Below, in pieces: positions 38,067-47,316 of a stretch of DNA of 64,000 bases. The notes under the pieces are model-generated. The model was given only the letters and a program-made list of their open reading frames with translations, had not been told where the DNA came from and ran no database searches. Origin of the DNA: Roseibium litorale (GTDB taxonomy: Bacteria > Pseudomonadota > Alphaproteobacteria > Rhizobiales > Stappiaceae); the NCBI RefSeq assembly GCF_014842915.1, contig NZ_JACYXI010000004.1, positions 62,001-126,000 on the forward strand, in the 5' to 3' direction. Numbering within the stretch: the first letter of the stretch is position 1; every line of letters begins with the position of its first letter. The position numbers and the translations under genes are program-made.

Positions 38067-38101
38067 GTATGGCAGACCTGCACCCCTAGGGTGTGCCATA
38101 C
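38067..38101. repeat. Bulged long hairpin after the VHL-like gene
   Basis: The outer stem GTATGGCA (38067-38074) pairs exactly with TGCCATAC (38094-38101). The inner stem CACCC (38081-38085) pairs with GGGTG (38089-38093) around CTA, with a 6-base bulge on the left side only. No T-run follows, so it is not a standard terminator. Confidence 0.6.
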
Positions 38102-38206
38102 AAATACAAAACGTCTCCAGGTTTGCCGTGACCCCGATAGCAACTGTGACGTCATAGACCATTGAAAGCAGCGCCACAGCAAACCTTACGCAGCGTATTT
38201 ATGGAC

Positions 38207-38236
38207 TTGTCATATATTTGTTTCGTAGGTTAACAT
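38207..38236 (+). promoter_or_regulatory. Possible promoter of the chemoreceptor gene
   Basis: TTGTCA at 38207-38212 and TAACAT at 38231-38236 are separated by 18 bases within the most AT-rich stretch of this region, about 105 bases upstream of the gene. The match to the -10 consensus is only 4 of 6. Confidence 0.35.
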
Positions 38237-38307
38237 ATAGCCTGACACGGGCGCCGTTTTCCTTTCAATTTCAGCTATTTACGAGTTTTACATAGTTAGC
38301 CTGTTAA

Positions 38308-38337
38308 GCACCTTTCACATTACAAATGAAAAGGTGC
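38308..38337 (+). promoter_or_regulatory. SD-masking hairpin in the chemoreceptor leader
   Basis: GCACCTTTCA (38308-38317) pairs with TGAAAAGGTGC (38327-38337) with one bulged A and a 9-base loop. The right arm contains the AAAAGG ribosome site used by the gene starting 5-8 bases later, so the folded leader would hide it. Confidence 0.55.
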
Positions 38338-38341
38338 GTAA

Positions 38342-40033
38342 GTGATGTCTTTTTCCCGATGGCCACTTGCCTGGAAGATCAGTCTTCCTGTTCTAACGAT
38401 CCTCATCTTCACCATTGCTCTCGGTATGATCAGTCTTCACGAGTTACGCAGCGCCATGCTGAGTGAGCGCATTGCCAAGATCGAAGAGATATCGAACACG
38501 GCCCAGTCTATCGCTGCCTTTTTTCATGAGCGTGAACAGAAAGGAGAAATGACAAGCGAAGAGGCTCAGGAAGCCGCCAAAGCAGCGATTGGTGCGATGC
38601 GCTACGAAGGCAACAATTACGTCTACGGCTTTGACGCAGACGGCGTGGCAATCATACATGTGACATCGTCCTTGCTGGGCAAGAATATGAGCACCGTGAA
38701 GGATCAGAACGGGACGCTCTTCATTCAAAAGCTGCTCGACTTTGCGAAGAAAGATGGTGGCGGTCTCATGTTTTATTGGCCGCGCCCGAACAACACAGAA
38801 CCGGCAGAGAAATACGGTTGGGCCGTTGGATTTAAGCCTTGGGGCTGGATGCTGGGAACTGGCGTGTACATCGACGATTTGGAGGATGCCTTCTGGAAAC
38901 AGGCTTCTCTGGTTATCCTCATTGGTGTGGCAGGAACCCTTATCGGCCTCGGAATTGCCTATATCGCGGTGCGAAGCACCATCCGTCCTTTGAGCATCCT
39001 CACACACAACATGAAGCGTCTCGCCCAGGGCGACAGCAACATCACCATCGAAGATGCCAGCCGCGGTGATGAAATCGGTCAGATGGCCGCTGCCATGGAA
39101 GTTTTCGTCCAAAACGAAAATAGCCGCCGGGAGCTGGAGGCAAAACAGCAGAACATACAGGACGCAGCTGCCCAGCGCGGACGCAAGATCCAGGATCTCA
39201 GTGCGGAGTTCGACCGAACGATCCTCGACATGATGAAAGTGATCGAAGTCTCGGTTTCACATCTTCAGGCAGCGTCCCACGACATGACGGCCGGCGCAGA
39301 GCAGACCACTGAGCAAAGTGGTGTCGTTGCCCACGCCTCCTCCCAAGCAGCGCGGAACGTCGAAACAGTCGCTGCTGCTGCAGAGGAACTTTCCGCCTCG
39401 GTCAATGAGATTCGCCGTCAGGTACAGTCCTCCAGCGAAATCGCCTCGAAGGCGGCATCCGAAGCAAGCTCTACCAATGAGCGCATGAACGGTCTTTCAG
39501 GTGCAGCAGCGCGTATCGGCGAAGTTGTCACCCTTATTCAGGCCATTGCGGAGCAAACCAACCTTCTTGCACTCAACGCAACCATTGAAGCGGCCCGTGC
39601 CGGTGAGGCTGGCCGGGGCTTTGCAGTCGTTGCCGCCGAAGTGAAGGAATTGGCCAACCAGACCTCCAAGGCGACCGAAGAAATCTCCAGCCAGATCTCT
39701 GCGATTCAGCAGGAAACCCAGTCGGCAGCGAGCGCAATTTCCTCGGTTACGGCGATCATCAATCAAATGAACGAGATAACGCATTCGATCTCCGCCGCCG
39801 TAGAGCAGCAAGGTGCTGCAACCCAGGAGATTGCCGCAAACGCAACAGAGGCCTCTCACAGCACCGTTGATGTGACGACAGGCATCGAAACTGTGTCCGC
39901 TGCCGCCGAGAGAACCCGCGGCAATGCAGAGACGGTCGGAACCTCAGCAAGAGAACTTGAAGTCAACGCCAAGACCCTTGAACAGCAGGTTGCGTCCTTC
40001 CTGGAAGAAGTCCGCAGGCAATCGGCCGCCTGA
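38342..40033 (+). CDS. Methyl-accepting chemotaxis protein with single Cache domain
   Basis: A 563-residue chemoreceptor. Order: transmembrane helix 1 (about 10-30), a periplasmic sCache_2-type domain (about 35-195) with YGFDADG and [18 protein letters not shown], then transmembrane helix 2 (about 200-222). A HAMP domain with [17 protein letters not shown] and the signalling domain (about 310-555) with the tip [20 protein letters not shown] follow. sCache_2 receptors often bind small carboxylates; the ligand here is unknown. The start is GTG 38342 or the adjacent ATG 38345. No che genes are nearby. Confidence 0.93.
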   Translation: MMSFSRWPLAWKISLPVLTILIFTIALGMISLHELRSAMLSERIAKIEEISNTAQSIAAFFHEREQKGEMTSEEAQEAAKAAIGAMRYEGNNYVYGFDADGVAIIHVTSSLLGKNMSTVKDQNGTLFIQKLLDFAKKDGGGLMFYWPRPNNTEPAEKYGWAVGFKPWGWMLGTGVYIDDLEDAFWKQASLVILIGVAGTLIGLGIAYIAVRSTIRPLSILTHNMKRLAQGDSNITIEDASRGDEIGQMAAAMEVFVQNENSRRELEAKQQNIQDAAAQRGRKIQDLSAEFDRTILDMMKVIEVSVSHLQAASHDMTAGAEQTTEQSGVVAHASSQAARNVETVAAAAEELSASVNEIRRQVQSSSEIASKAASEASSTNERMNGLSGAAARIGEVVTLIQAIAEQTNLLALNATIEAARAGEAGRGFAVVAAEVKELANQTSKATEEISSQISAIQQETQSAASAISSVTAIINQMNEITHSISAAVEQQGAATQEIAANATEASHSTVDVTTGIETVSAAAERTRGNAETVGTSARELEVNAKTLEQQVASFLEEVRRQSAA

Positions 40034-40051
40034 CAGAGGCAAGCCGATATA

Positions 40052-40087
40052 GAAAGCCCCGCTTGACCGCGGGGCTTTCTTCGTTTT
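40052..40087. terminator. Strong terminator between the chemoreceptor gene and coaA
   Basis: An 11-bp perfect stem (40052-40062 with 40069-40079), 6-base loop, then TTCGTTTT. It lies between the convergent chemoreceptor and coaA genes. Confidence 0.88.
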
Positions 40088-40099
40088 GCCGGAAGCGCG

Positions 40100-41077
40100 T
40101 CAGATCTTGCGCAGAGCGACCTTGGCAATGTGGTGGCTGGCGTCCTTTGTCAGGATCAGATCGGCCCTGGGCCTTGTCGGCAGGATGTTTTCCCGCAGAT
40201 TGACGAGGTTGATCTCGCTCCAGATCTTGTGGGCTGTTGCCACCGCTTCTTCCTCGGAGATGCGCGAGTATTTATGGAAGTAGGAGCCGGGATCGCGGAA
40301 GGCCGTCTCCCGGAGCCGCATGAAGCGCTCCACATACCAGTCCAGCAGCAGGCCTTCTTCCGCGTCGATATAGACCGAGAAGTCGAAGAAATCCGATACG
40401 AAGGGCACCGCGCGGCCATCCTTGGGCAATTCGCGGGTCTGAAGCACGTTCAGCCCCTCGACGATCAGGATGTCCGGTTTGTCGACCGTCACCGTGTGAC
40501 CCGGCATGACGTCATAATCGAAATGGGAATAAACCGGCGCCCGCACATGGCGCTTTCCCGCCTTGATGTCTGACAGGAACTTCAGGAGCGCCGTCCGGTC
40601 GAAGCTTTCAGGGAACCCCTTCTTCGACATCAGGCCCTCAGCTTCCAGAACCGCATTCGGGTAGAGGAAGCCATCCGTGGTGATCAGATCGACCTTCGGG
40701 TTTGCGGGCCACCGGGCCAGGAGTTCACGCAGAACACGGGAGGTGGTGGACTTTCCGACCGACACAGACCCGGCAACGCCGATAATGAAAGGCGTCTTGC
40801 CCTCGCGGGTGCCTAGAAAGTTCTGTGTTGCCTGATGAAGACCGATGGTCGCTTCCGCATAAAAGGACAGCAGCCGGGACAAGGGCAGATAGATCGTCTC
40901 GACCTGTTCGATCGACACCGGAGCATTCAGCCCCTGAAGCTGTGCCACTTCCGCGGCGCTCAGCGTCATGGGTGTATCAGCGCGGAGCCGGGCCCATTCA
41001 CGCTCGGTGAAGACGCGGTAGGGGGAGAGATCCATCTCTCCTACCGTCTTGCCCATTGTATTGATTGTCTGATCCAT
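40100..41077 (-). CDS. coaA: Type I pantothenate kinase
   Basis: Catalyses the first and usually rate-limiting step of coenzyme A synthesis, ATP-dependent phosphorylation of pantothenate. The 325-residue length fits the prokaryotic type I (CoaA) enzyme. The P-loop [12 protein letters not shown] is near 100-111, with [15 protein letters not shown] at the N-terminus, DGFLYPN near 138 and [11 protein letters not shown] near 202. It closes the his cluster, lying 35 bases after hisE. Confidence 0.96.
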   Translation of the reverse strand: MDQTINTMGKTVGEMDLSPYRVFTEREWARLRADTPMTLSAAEVAQLQGLNAPVSIEQVETIYLPLSRLLSFYAEATIGLHQATQNFLGTREGKTPFIIGVAGSVSVGKSTTSRVLRELLARWPANPKVDLITTDGFLYPNAVLEAEGLMSKKGFPESFDRTALLKFLSDIKAGKRHVRAPVYSHFDYDVMPGHTVTVDKPDILIVEGLNVLQTRELPKDGRAVPFVSDFFDFSVYIDAEEGLLLDWYVERFMRLRETAFRDPGSYFHKYSRISEEEAVATAHKIWSEINLVNLRENILPTRPRADLILTKDASHHIAKVALRKI

Positions 41078-41112
41078 ATCGCGACGCAGTCCCTGCTGGG
41101 AGACGATCGGAG

Positions 41113-41436
41113 CTAGTCCTGAGGTCTTGAGGCCTTTTCCTCAAGGCCGGTCTGGCCAGTCCGTCTTGCCAGTTCGGCCATGACATCCTGAAGGTTTACC
41201 CCGGATACATTCAGCACCACCAGCAGGTGATAGAGTAGATCGGCTGCCTCTGCCGTCAGCTCTTCCCGATCCTCCCGGACCGCCGCAATGGCGGCCTCGA
41301 CTGCTTCTTCTCCCAGCTTCTGGGCGCATTTGGCAACGCCCTTGCCCACGAGCTTGCGCGTATAGGACTTTTCATCATCGCTTGACGCACGCGCGGCGAT
41401 AATGCGGTCCAAATCGGCAAGTGTAAAATTCGTCAT
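41113..41436 (-). CDS. hisE: Phosphoribosyl-ATP pyrophosphatase
   Basis: Second step of histidine synthesis, hydrolysing PR-ATP to PR-AMP and PPi. A 107-residue all-alpha MazG-like fold. [34 protein letters not shown] contains the conserved E-x2-E and E-x2-D metal ligands. Stand-alone, not fused to HisI. Between hisF and coaA. Confidence 0.96.
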   Translation of the reverse strand: MTNFTLADLDRIIAARASSDDEKSYTRKLVGKGVAKCAQKLGEEAVEAAIAAVREDREELTAEAADLLYHLLVVLNVSGVNLQDVMAELARRTGQTGLEEKASRPQD

Positions 41437-41478
41437 TGGTCTAGCCCTTCCCCGTGGGGGAGATTCCGCCGCAGCGGA

Positions 41479-42255
41479 TCAAGTGTCCATGCGCATGGCA
41501 ACGCCATTGGCCTGCATATGCGCCTTGGCCTCGTGGATCGTGTATTCGCCGAAATGGAAGATCGACGCAGCCAGAACAGCCGTCGCATGACCGTCCCTGA
41601 TGCCTTCGACCATGTGATCCAGATTTCCGACGCCGCCAGAGGCAATCACCGGCACCGGCACCGCATCAGCAATCGCGCGGGTCAGGGCGATGTTGTAGCC
41701 GGACTTGGTGCCGTCCCGGTCCATGGAGGTCACGAGCAATTCGCCAGCGCCCAGTGCCACAACCTTTTTCGCAAATTCGACCGCATCGATGCCGGTTGCG
41801 TTGCGCCCGCCATGGGTAAAGATTTCAAACTTTTCAGGCTCGCCCGGCCCGTTGACCTGCTTGGCATCAATGGAGACCACGATGCACTGGGCCCCGAATT
41901 TTTCGGCGGCTTCCCGCACAAAATGCGGATTGGTCACGGCTGCCGTGTTGATCGAGACCTTGTCCGCACCGGCAATCAGCAGCTTGCGGATATCCTCGAC
42001 CGTGCGCACGCCGCCACCGACCGTGACCGGCATGAAGCAGGCTTCCGCTGTCCGGCGCACCACGTCATAGATCGTGTCGCGGCCTTCATGGCTTGCCGTG
42101 ATGTCCAGGAAGCAGAGTTCGTCGGCACCAGCGGCATCATAGGCCTTGGCCGCTTCCACCGGGTCACCGGCATCCACGAGATCAACAAAGTTGACGCCCT
42201 TGACGACACGGCCGTCCTTGACGTCGAGACAGGGAATGACACGGGCTTTGAGCAT
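41479..42255 (-). CDS. hisF: Imidazole glycerol phosphate synthase, cyclase subunit
   Basis: A (beta/alpha)8 barrel that closes the imidazole ring using ammonia from HisH. 258 residues with both catalytic aspartates: [16 protein letters not shown] near 5-20 and VVSIDAKQ near 130, plus phosphate-gripping GGV and ASGGVG loops. The frame is open to 42345, but ATG 42255 begins the conserved [15 protein letters not shown] and follows the hisA stop by one base. Confidence 0.97.
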   Translation of the reverse strand: MLKARVIPCLDVKDGRVVKGVNFVDLVDAGDPVEAAKAYDAAGADELCFLDITASHEGRDTIYDVVRRTAEACFMPVTVGGGVRTVEDIRKLLIAGADKVSINTAAVTNPHFVREAAEKFGAQCIVVSIDAKQVNGPGEPEKFEIFTHGGRNATGIDAVEFAKKVVALGAGELLVTSMDRDGTKSGYNIALTRAIADAVPVPVIASGGVGNLDHMVEGIRDGHATAVLAASIFHFGEYTIHEAKAHMQANGVAMRMDT

Positions 42256-42256
42256 C

Positions 42257-43003
42257 TCAGGCTTCCTTGCGCGCCGCGCGGATGAGGTCCATGGCTTCTT
42301 TCGGATCCAGGCGGCCATCATAGAGCGCCCGGCCGGAAATCGCACCTTCCAGAATGGCGCAGTCGGGCTCCAGCAGACGCTTCACGTCCTCTATGGACGC
42401 CAGACCACCCGAGGCAATGACCGGGATCGAGACCGCGTGGGCCAATTCGAGCGTGGAGGGGATGTTGAGCCCCTTCAGAACGCCGTCCCGGTCGATGTCC
42501 GTGTAGATGATCGCGGAAACGCCTGCGTCCTCGAACTGGCGGGCCAGCGCGACGGCGGTCAGCTCGGAGGTTTCGGCCCAGCCTTCCACCGCCACATAGC
42601 CGCCCTTGGCGTCGATGCCCACGGCAACCTTGCCGGGGAAGCGCTTGCAGGCTTCCTTGACGAGCGCCGGATCACGTACGGCAACCGTTCCAAGGATGAC
42701 GCGGGAAATGCCCTTGGTGAGCCAGGTCTCGATATGCTCCAGCGTGCGGATGCCGCCTCCGAGCTGAACCGGGTTCTTCGTTGCGGCCAGGATGGCATCC
42801 ACCGCCGCCCCATTCACGCTCTCGCCGGCGAAGGCGCCATTGAGATCGACCACATGCAGCCATTCGAAGCCCTGGTCCTCAAAGGCCTTTGCCTGAGCGC
42901 CGGGGTTGTCGTTGAAGACGGTGGCCTGGTCCATGTCGCCCAGCTTCAGGCGCACGCACTGGCCGTCCTTCAGGTCGATGGCGGGGAAGAGAATGGTCAT
43001 CAA
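42257..43003 (-). CDS. hisA: ProFAR isomerase
   Basis: A (beta/alpha)8-barrel Amadori isomerase converting ProFAR to PRFAR, the HisF substrate. 248 residues, with [15 protein letters not shown] near 4-18 carrying catalytic Asp8 and VGIDAKGG near 127-134 the second aspartate. Directly upstream of hisF, 56 bases downstream of the DUF1330 gene. Confidence 0.97.
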   Translation of the reverse strand: MMTILFPAIDLKDGQCVRLKLGDMDQATVFNDNPGAQAKAFEDQGFEWLHVVDLNGAFAGESVNGAAVDAILAATKNPVQLGGGIRTLEHIETWLTKGISRVILGTVAVRDPALVKEACKRFPGKVAVGIDAKGGYVAVEGWAETSELTAVALARQFEDAGVSAIIYTDIDRDGVLKGLNIPSTLELAHAVSIPVIASGGLASIEDVKRLLEPDCAILEGAISGRALYDGRLDPKEAMDLIRAARKEA

Positions 43004-43059
43004 TGAAGTCCTTGGCCCGGCAGGAGGTCATGCCGGGCGTCTTTCGGGCGAAGGATCGG

Positions 43060-43347
43060 TCAGATGCCTTCTACAATAACGATGCTGCCGTCGGCGCAGG
43101 TCTGCCGGATCTTTGCGGCAACCTGATATTCCGGCGAATGATAGCAGTCGAGCGCCTGCTGCTTGGACGCGAATTCGATCACGACATGGCGGTTTCCGCC
43201 GGTGCCTTCCGCAATCTCGAACTCCCCGCCGCGGGCCAGGAAATGCGCGTCGTACTTTTCGAACGCAACCTTGGCGGCCGCCACATAGTCCGGATAGATC
43301 TCCGGGTTCTTTACGGCAACATTGGCGATCCAATAGCCCTTGGCCAT
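43060..43347 (-). CDS. DUF1330 domain protein (copy 2, inside the his cluster)
   Basis: A 95-residue DUF1330 member: MAKGYWIANVAVKNPEIY at the start, FLARGGEFEIAEG, VVIEFASKQQALDCYHSPEYQ near 55-75. Related to the protein at 22.4 kb in every motif but clearly diverged. It lies between hisH (17 bases) and hisA (56 bases) on the same strand, so it should be co-transcribed with histidine genes. No role in histidine synthesis is known for the family. Confidence 0.9.
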   Translation of the reverse strand: MAKGYWIANVAVKNPEIYPDYVAAAKVAFEKYDAHFLARGGEFEIAEGTGGNRHVVIEFASKQQALDCYHSPEYQVAAKIRQTCADGSIVIVEGI

Positions 43348-43364
43348 GCTGGTCTCCTAACGGT

Positions 43365-44018
43365 TCAGGGGGTCCATTCCAGGAAGTTGGCAATCAGGCC
43401 CAGACCGAGCCGCTGGCTCTTCTCCGGGTGGAACTGGGTGCCGATCATGTTGTCCTTCGCGATCATCGCCGTAAACGTACCGGCGTAATCGAAGGTCGCA
43501 AGCCGGTCTTCCGGGCGGGCGGTGGCGAAATGGAAGGAATGGACGAAATAGGCGTGCAGCCCGTCCGGTCCCGTCTCCAGCCCCTTGAACACCGGATGGC
43601 TTTCCGGGTGGACGTCGATCGTGTTCCAGCCCATGTGGGGGATCTTGAGCGAGGCATCCGCCGGCTTCATTTCCGTGACATCGCCGTCGATCCAGCCGAG
43701 TCCTTCCACGGTCTCAAACTCGAGACCCCGGCTGGCCATCAGCTGCATGCCGACGCAGATGCCGAAGAACGGCGTGCCCTTGATCCGGACAGCCTCTTCC
43801 AGGGCTTCCGTCATGCCGTCGACAGCGGCAAGGCCCCTGCGGCAATCGGCAAAGGCGCCCACACCAGGCAGAACGATACGGTCCGCCTTCGCAACCCTGT
43901 CCGGATCAGAGGTCACAAAGACATCCGGATTGAGGGCGTGGTCGCGGGCAGCGCGCTCAAAAGCCTTGGCAGCCGAGCGCAGATTGCCCGAGCCATAATC
44001 GATGATCGCGATGCTCAT
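43365..44018 (-). CDS. hisH: Imidazole glycerol phosphate synthase, glutaminase subunit
   Basis: Class I glutamine amidotransferase that supplies ammonia to HisF. 217 residues with the catalytic triad visible: Cys in [11 protein letters not shown] near 87, and His and Glu in [10 protein letters not shown] near 195. [10 protein letters not shown] starts the protein, which fixes ATG 44018; this overlaps the DUF2628 stop by 4 bases (ATGA). Confidence 0.97.
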   Translation of the reverse strand: MSIAIIDYGSGNLRSAAKAFERAARDHALNPDVFVTSDPDRVAKADRIVLPGVGAFADCRRGLAAVDGMTEALEEAVRIKGTPFFGICVGMQLMASRGLEFETVEGLGWIDGDVTEMKPADASLKIPHMGWNTIDVHPESHPVFKGLETGPDGLHAYFVHSFHFATARPEDRLATFDYAGTFTAMIAKDNMIGTQFHPEKSQRLGLGLIANFLEWTP

Positions 44019-44524
44019 CTGCTCGTCTCCTGGCCCAGGGGAAGGCCGACAACTCTTTCGGTTCCAATCCGCGGGATGATGCCCGACAAGCGCACGACCG
44101 GCGCCGGCGTTTCCCGCACGACCGCCTTGCCGGCGGCCTTGTTCTGCATGGCGTTGAAGAACCGCAGTTCCGCCTCCGTCTCGTCGCTGCCGCAGGCAAG
44201 GCCCAGCACCCGCCATCCGGCCCGTTCCATGGACCAGCGGCGCAGGCTATTGGCCTCAAAGCCGAACAGGATCGACACGGCAAGCCCCGCTACCATCGGC
44301 GCCGCGCCGCCGGTCACTGCGGCTGCGGTTTCCAGAACCAGCGTGACAGCCAGATATCCTAGCAGGACCAGCCAGAGCCGGTTCCAAAGGATCCAGATGA
44401 TGGAAAAAGCGAAGGCAGGCCAGGAAAACCTGTCCGGCACAAGCACCAGACGGTCAGCCTCGTGCGGACTGGCCACAGGATCCTTCAGATCCGGGGGCGC
44501 CATGACATAATAAGTGCTGCTCAT
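44015..44524 (-). CDS. DUF2628 membrane protein
   Basis: A 169-residue protein with two to three hydrophobic segments (about 38-62 and 66-90) between polar ends. The family (DUF2628) is of unknown function and recurs between hisB and hisH in Rhizobiales. ATG 44524 is chosen because it gives the family-like [11 protein letters not shown] start 13 bases after hisB; it overlaps hisH by 4 bases. Confidence 0.85.
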   Translation of the reverse strand: MSSTYYVMAPPDLKDPVASPHEADRLVLVPDRFSWPAFAFSIIWILWNRLWLVLLGYLAVTLVLETAAAVTGGAAPMVAGLAVSILFGFEANSLRRWSMERAGWRVLGLACGSDETEAELRFFNAMQNKAAGKAVVRETPAPVVRLSGIIPRIGTERVVGLPLGQETSR

Positions 44525-44537
44525 CTGCCTGCCGTCC

Positions 44538-45131
44538 TCAGCCGCCCAGCTGGCCCTTGGTGGTGGGAATACGCTCTGCCTGGCGCGGGTCGATCTCGAT
44601 CGCCTTGCGCAGGGTCCGCGCCACAGCCTTGAAGCAAGTCTCGGCAATATGATGGCAATTGGAGCCATAAAGATTGGCGATATGAAGCGTGATCCCCGCA
44701 TTCATGGCGAAGGCACGGAAGAACTCTTCAAAGAGCTCCGTATCGAACTCGCCAACCTTGTCGCGGCTGAAATTGACGTCCCAGACCAGGAACGGGCGGC
44801 CCGACACATCGAGCGCGCAGCGGGTCAGGGCTTCATCCATCGCCAGATGGGTGTCGGCATAGCGGTTGATGCCCGCCATGTTGCCCAGCGCCTGGCGGAT
44901 CGCCTGGCCAAGGGCAATGCCGGTGTCTTCGGCGGTATGATGGAAATCGATATGGGTGTCGCCTTCAGCGCGGATGGTCATGTCGATCAGCGAATGGCGG
45001 GCGAGCTGCTCAAGCATATGGTCGAAAAAACCGACCCCGGTCGCCACGTTATAGGCGCCCGAACCATCAAGGTTGATCTCTACGGAAATGCGGGTTTCCT
45101 TGGTGTTGCGCGAGATCGTCGCTGTGCGCAT
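44538..45131 (-). CDS. hisB: Imidazoleglycerol-phosphate dehydratase
   Basis: Mn-dependent dehydratase of histidine synthesis, monofunctional here (no phosphatase domain). 197 residues with both metal-binding repeats: [13 protein letters not shown] near 62-74 and [11 protein letters not shown] near 160-170, and [15 protein letters not shown] near 35-49. ATG 45131 matches the family start [15 protein letters not shown]. First gene of the his cluster, divergent from pyrF. Confidence 0.97.
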   Translation of the reverse strand: MRTATISRNTKETRISVEINLDGSGAYNVATGVGFFDHMLEQLARHSLIDMTIRAEGDTHIDFHHTAEDTGIALGQAIRQALGNMAGINRYADTHLAMDEALTRCALDVSGRPFLVWDVNFSRDKVGEFDTELFEEFFRAFAMNAGITLHIANLYGSNCHHIAETCFKAVARTLRKAIEIDPRQAERIPTTKGQLGG

Positions 45132-45354
45132 CGGTGATCCTTCCCATTGGCCGGCTCCTGGACGGGAGAGTTTACCGGCTGACCGGCGCGTTTTAGCAGG
45201 CCGATCCTGCCAAGGAAACACTTAACCGGATGCGAAACAAGGCATTCGAACTGTTTCCCGGTACGGCGCCGCGCCGGACACACCTTTGCTGCTGGTCCGC
45301 AGGCCATAGTGGTGCTAGGAACGCGCGGATATCAGCCGCCGCCGGAGAAAAGCC

Positions 45355-46089
45355 ATGACCGCAAGCCCCTTCAAGCCGCAATCCGCCCTCGAACGCCTGA
45401 TGCTGCCCCTGGATGTTCCGACAGTGGAAGATGCCCGGGCCCTGGTGAAAGCAACGGAAGGGGTTGTCGGGATCTACAAGATCGGCATGGAGCTGCAATT
45501 TGCAGGCGGTCTGGAACTGGCCCGGCAGCTTGCTTCGGAAGGCCACAAGATCTTTCTCGATGTGAAGCTGCACGACATCGACAACACCATCTACAGCGCC
45601 GTGAAGAACGTCGCCAAGATGGGTGTCCGGTTCATGACCCTTCATGCCTATCCGAAGACCATGCGGGCGGCCGTCAAGGCACTTCAGGACGATGGCGTCA
45701 CCGGTCTCTGCCTGCTGGGCGTCACGGTTCTGACCTCCATGGACGACCAGGACCTTCATGAGGCCGGGTACCGGGGCCGGGTGGCAGAACTCGTTTCCGT
45801 CCGCGCCGCCGATGCGCGCCGGGCCGGAATGGGCGGTATTGTCTGCTCGCCCCAGGAAGCGGCATCCATGCGGCCGGTTCTGGGAGATGGGCTTGTGATG
45901 GTGACCCCGGGCATCCGTCCGGCCGGCAGCGATGCGGGTGACCAGAAGCGGATCATGACGCCGGGCGACGCGATCCGCGCAGGCAGCGACTACCTGGTCA
46001 TCGGCCGCCCGATCAGCCGCGCCGCAGACCCGCGCGCCGCAGCTTCGGCCATTGTGGAAGAGATTGAAGAGGCTCTGGCGGAAGCCTGA
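45355..46089 (+). CDS. pyrF: Orotidine 5'-phosphate decarboxylase
   Basis: Last step of UMP synthesis. 244 residues in a TIM-barrel with the charged catalytic set in FLDVKLHDIDNT near 63-74 (Asp-x-Lys-x-x-Asp) and VTPGIRPAG near 182-190 at the phosphate gripper. Group I bacterial length. The stop lies in a palindrome (CTGAGCCGG/CCGGCTCAG, 46086-46105) that may fold at the 3' end. Divergent from hisB. Confidence 0.96.
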   Translation: MTASPFKPQSALERLMLPLDVPTVEDARALVKATEGVVGIYKIGMELQFAGGLELARQLASEGHKIFLDVKLHDIDNTIYSAVKNVAKMGVRFMTLHAYPKTMRAAVKALQDDGVTGLCLLGVTVLTSMDDQDLHEAGYRGRVAELVSVRAADARRAGMGGIVCSPQEAASMRPVLGDGLVMVTPGIRPAGSDAGDQKRIMTPGDAIRAGSDYLVIGRPISRAADPRAAASAIVEEIEEALAEA

Positions 46090-46120
46090 GCCGGGACCGG
46101 CTCAGAAGCGCACTCGCGCC

Positions 46121-46195
46121 GTCCCGGACGCAGCGAAGCGGAGATCCGGGACCTTAGAATCCGGTCTTGTGTTTGGCCCCGGCTCAAGGCCGGGG
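46121..46195. repeat. Two-hairpin intergenic repeat, copy B
   Basis: 46121-46152 (GTCCCGGA/TCCGGGAC arms, core CGCAGCGAAGCG) and 46177-46195 (CCCCGGC/GCCGGGG) are the inverted counterpart of the element at 33261-33336. It lies between convergent pyrF and the ornithine cyclodeaminase gene. The hairpin arms are conserved and the linker between them is not. Confidence 0.8.
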
Positions 46196-46224
46196 CGGCG
46201 TAGAGGAAACCGGATAAAACCTTA

Positions 46225-47316
46225 TCAAGCCACCGCGCCGTTGCCGTGATCCTTTGAGCGGAGCAGCATGCCGAAGAGGTCGCGGGGATCGTCCGGATCG
46301 GCAAGCAGGTCCAGCTTGGCGAAATGCCCGGTGCGGGGCAGGAGATCTTTCAGAAAGCGCAGGGCCGCAAAGTCCTCAATGGCGAAGCCGACGCTGTCGA
46401 AAAGCGTGATCTGATCGCGCGAGGTACGGCCCGGCAGCTGGCCGGCATAGACCTGCCAGAGCTCGGTGACCGGATAATCCGCTTCCAGCTGCTGGATTTC
46501 TCCCTCAATCCGGGTCTGGGGTGGAAACTCGACAAAGATATCCGAGCGCAAAAGGATGTCCTTGTGCAGCTCGGTCTTGCCCGGACAGTCGCCGCCGACC
46601 GCATTGATATGCACCCCAGCGCCGACCATGTTGTCGGTCAGGATGGTGTTGCAGCGCTTGTCCGCGGTCACAGTGGTGATGATCTGGGCGCCTTCGATGG
46701 CATCCTCCGGAGACTTGCAGATCGTCACGTTCAGGCCGGAACCGGCAAGATTGCGCGCCAGGCGAACGCTCGCAGTAGGATCGATGTCATAGGCGCGGAT
46801 ATCTGTAATTCCGAGCAGAGCCTTGAACCCCAGGCACTGGAACTCAGACTGGGCACCATTGCCAATGATCGCCATGGTTTTCGATCCCTTGGGCGCGAGA
46901 TATTTCGCTGCAAGAGCCGAGTTGGCGGCTGTGCGCAAAGCCGTCAGGATGGTCATTTCGGTGAAAAGCACCGGATAGCCATTGGTGAGATCCGCCAGAA
47001 CGCCGAAACCGGTTACCGTCTGGCGGCCGTCCTGGGTGTTGCCCGGATGACCGTTGACGTATTTGAAGCCGAAGGTCTTGCCATCGCTGGTCGGCATCAG
47101 CTCTATCACCCCTTGCGGAGCATGCGCCGGAATGCGCGGCTTCTTGTCGAAACTCTCCCAGCGCAGGAAATCCTGCTCGATGTAATCGGCCAATCCGGAG
47201 ATGAAGGCTTCCACGCCGACGGCGTGGACATTCTTCATCATGTCGTCGACACTGACAAAGGGCACATAGGCGAGGGCCGAAGGCTGAAGGCTGGTGGTCT
47301 TTTCAGTCATGATCAA
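46225..47316 (-). CDS. Ornithine cyclodeaminase
   Basis: NAD-dependent conversion of ornithine to proline and ammonia. 363 residues; NAD-binding MAIIGNGAQSEFQCLGF near 148-164, RTAANSALAAKYLAP near 127-141, and AVGGDCPGKTELH near 238-250 where Asp is catalytic in characterised enzymes. Follows arginase with a 4-base overlap (ATGA), so arginine goes to ornithine and then proline in one operon (an arcB/ocd-type gene). The related mu-crystallin/ketimine reductases are less likely given the partner gene. Confidence 0.92.
   Translation of the reverse strand: MIMTEKTTSLQPSALAYVPFVSVDDMMKNVHAVGVEAFISGLADYIEQDFLRWESFDKKPRIPAHAPQGVIELMPTSDGKTFGFKYVNGHPGNTQDGRQTVTGFGVLADLTNGYPVLFTEMTILTALRTAANSALAAKYLAPKGSKTMAIIGNGAQSEFQCLGFKALLGITDIRAYDIDPTASVRLARNLAGSGLNVTICKSPEDAIEGAQIITTVTADKRCNTILTDNMVGAGVHINAVGGDCPGKTELHKDILLRSDIFVEFPPQTRIEGEIQQLEADYPVTELWQVYAGQLPGRTSRDQITLFDSVGFAIEDFAALRFLKDLLPRTGHFAKLDLLADPDDPRDLFGMLLRSKDHGNGAVA

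Noticed and set aside
38207..38224. PHO-box-like TTGTCAT followed by TTGTTTC upstream of the chemoreceptor
   Set aside because: The second unit matches only 3 of 7 positions, unlike the olsB array.
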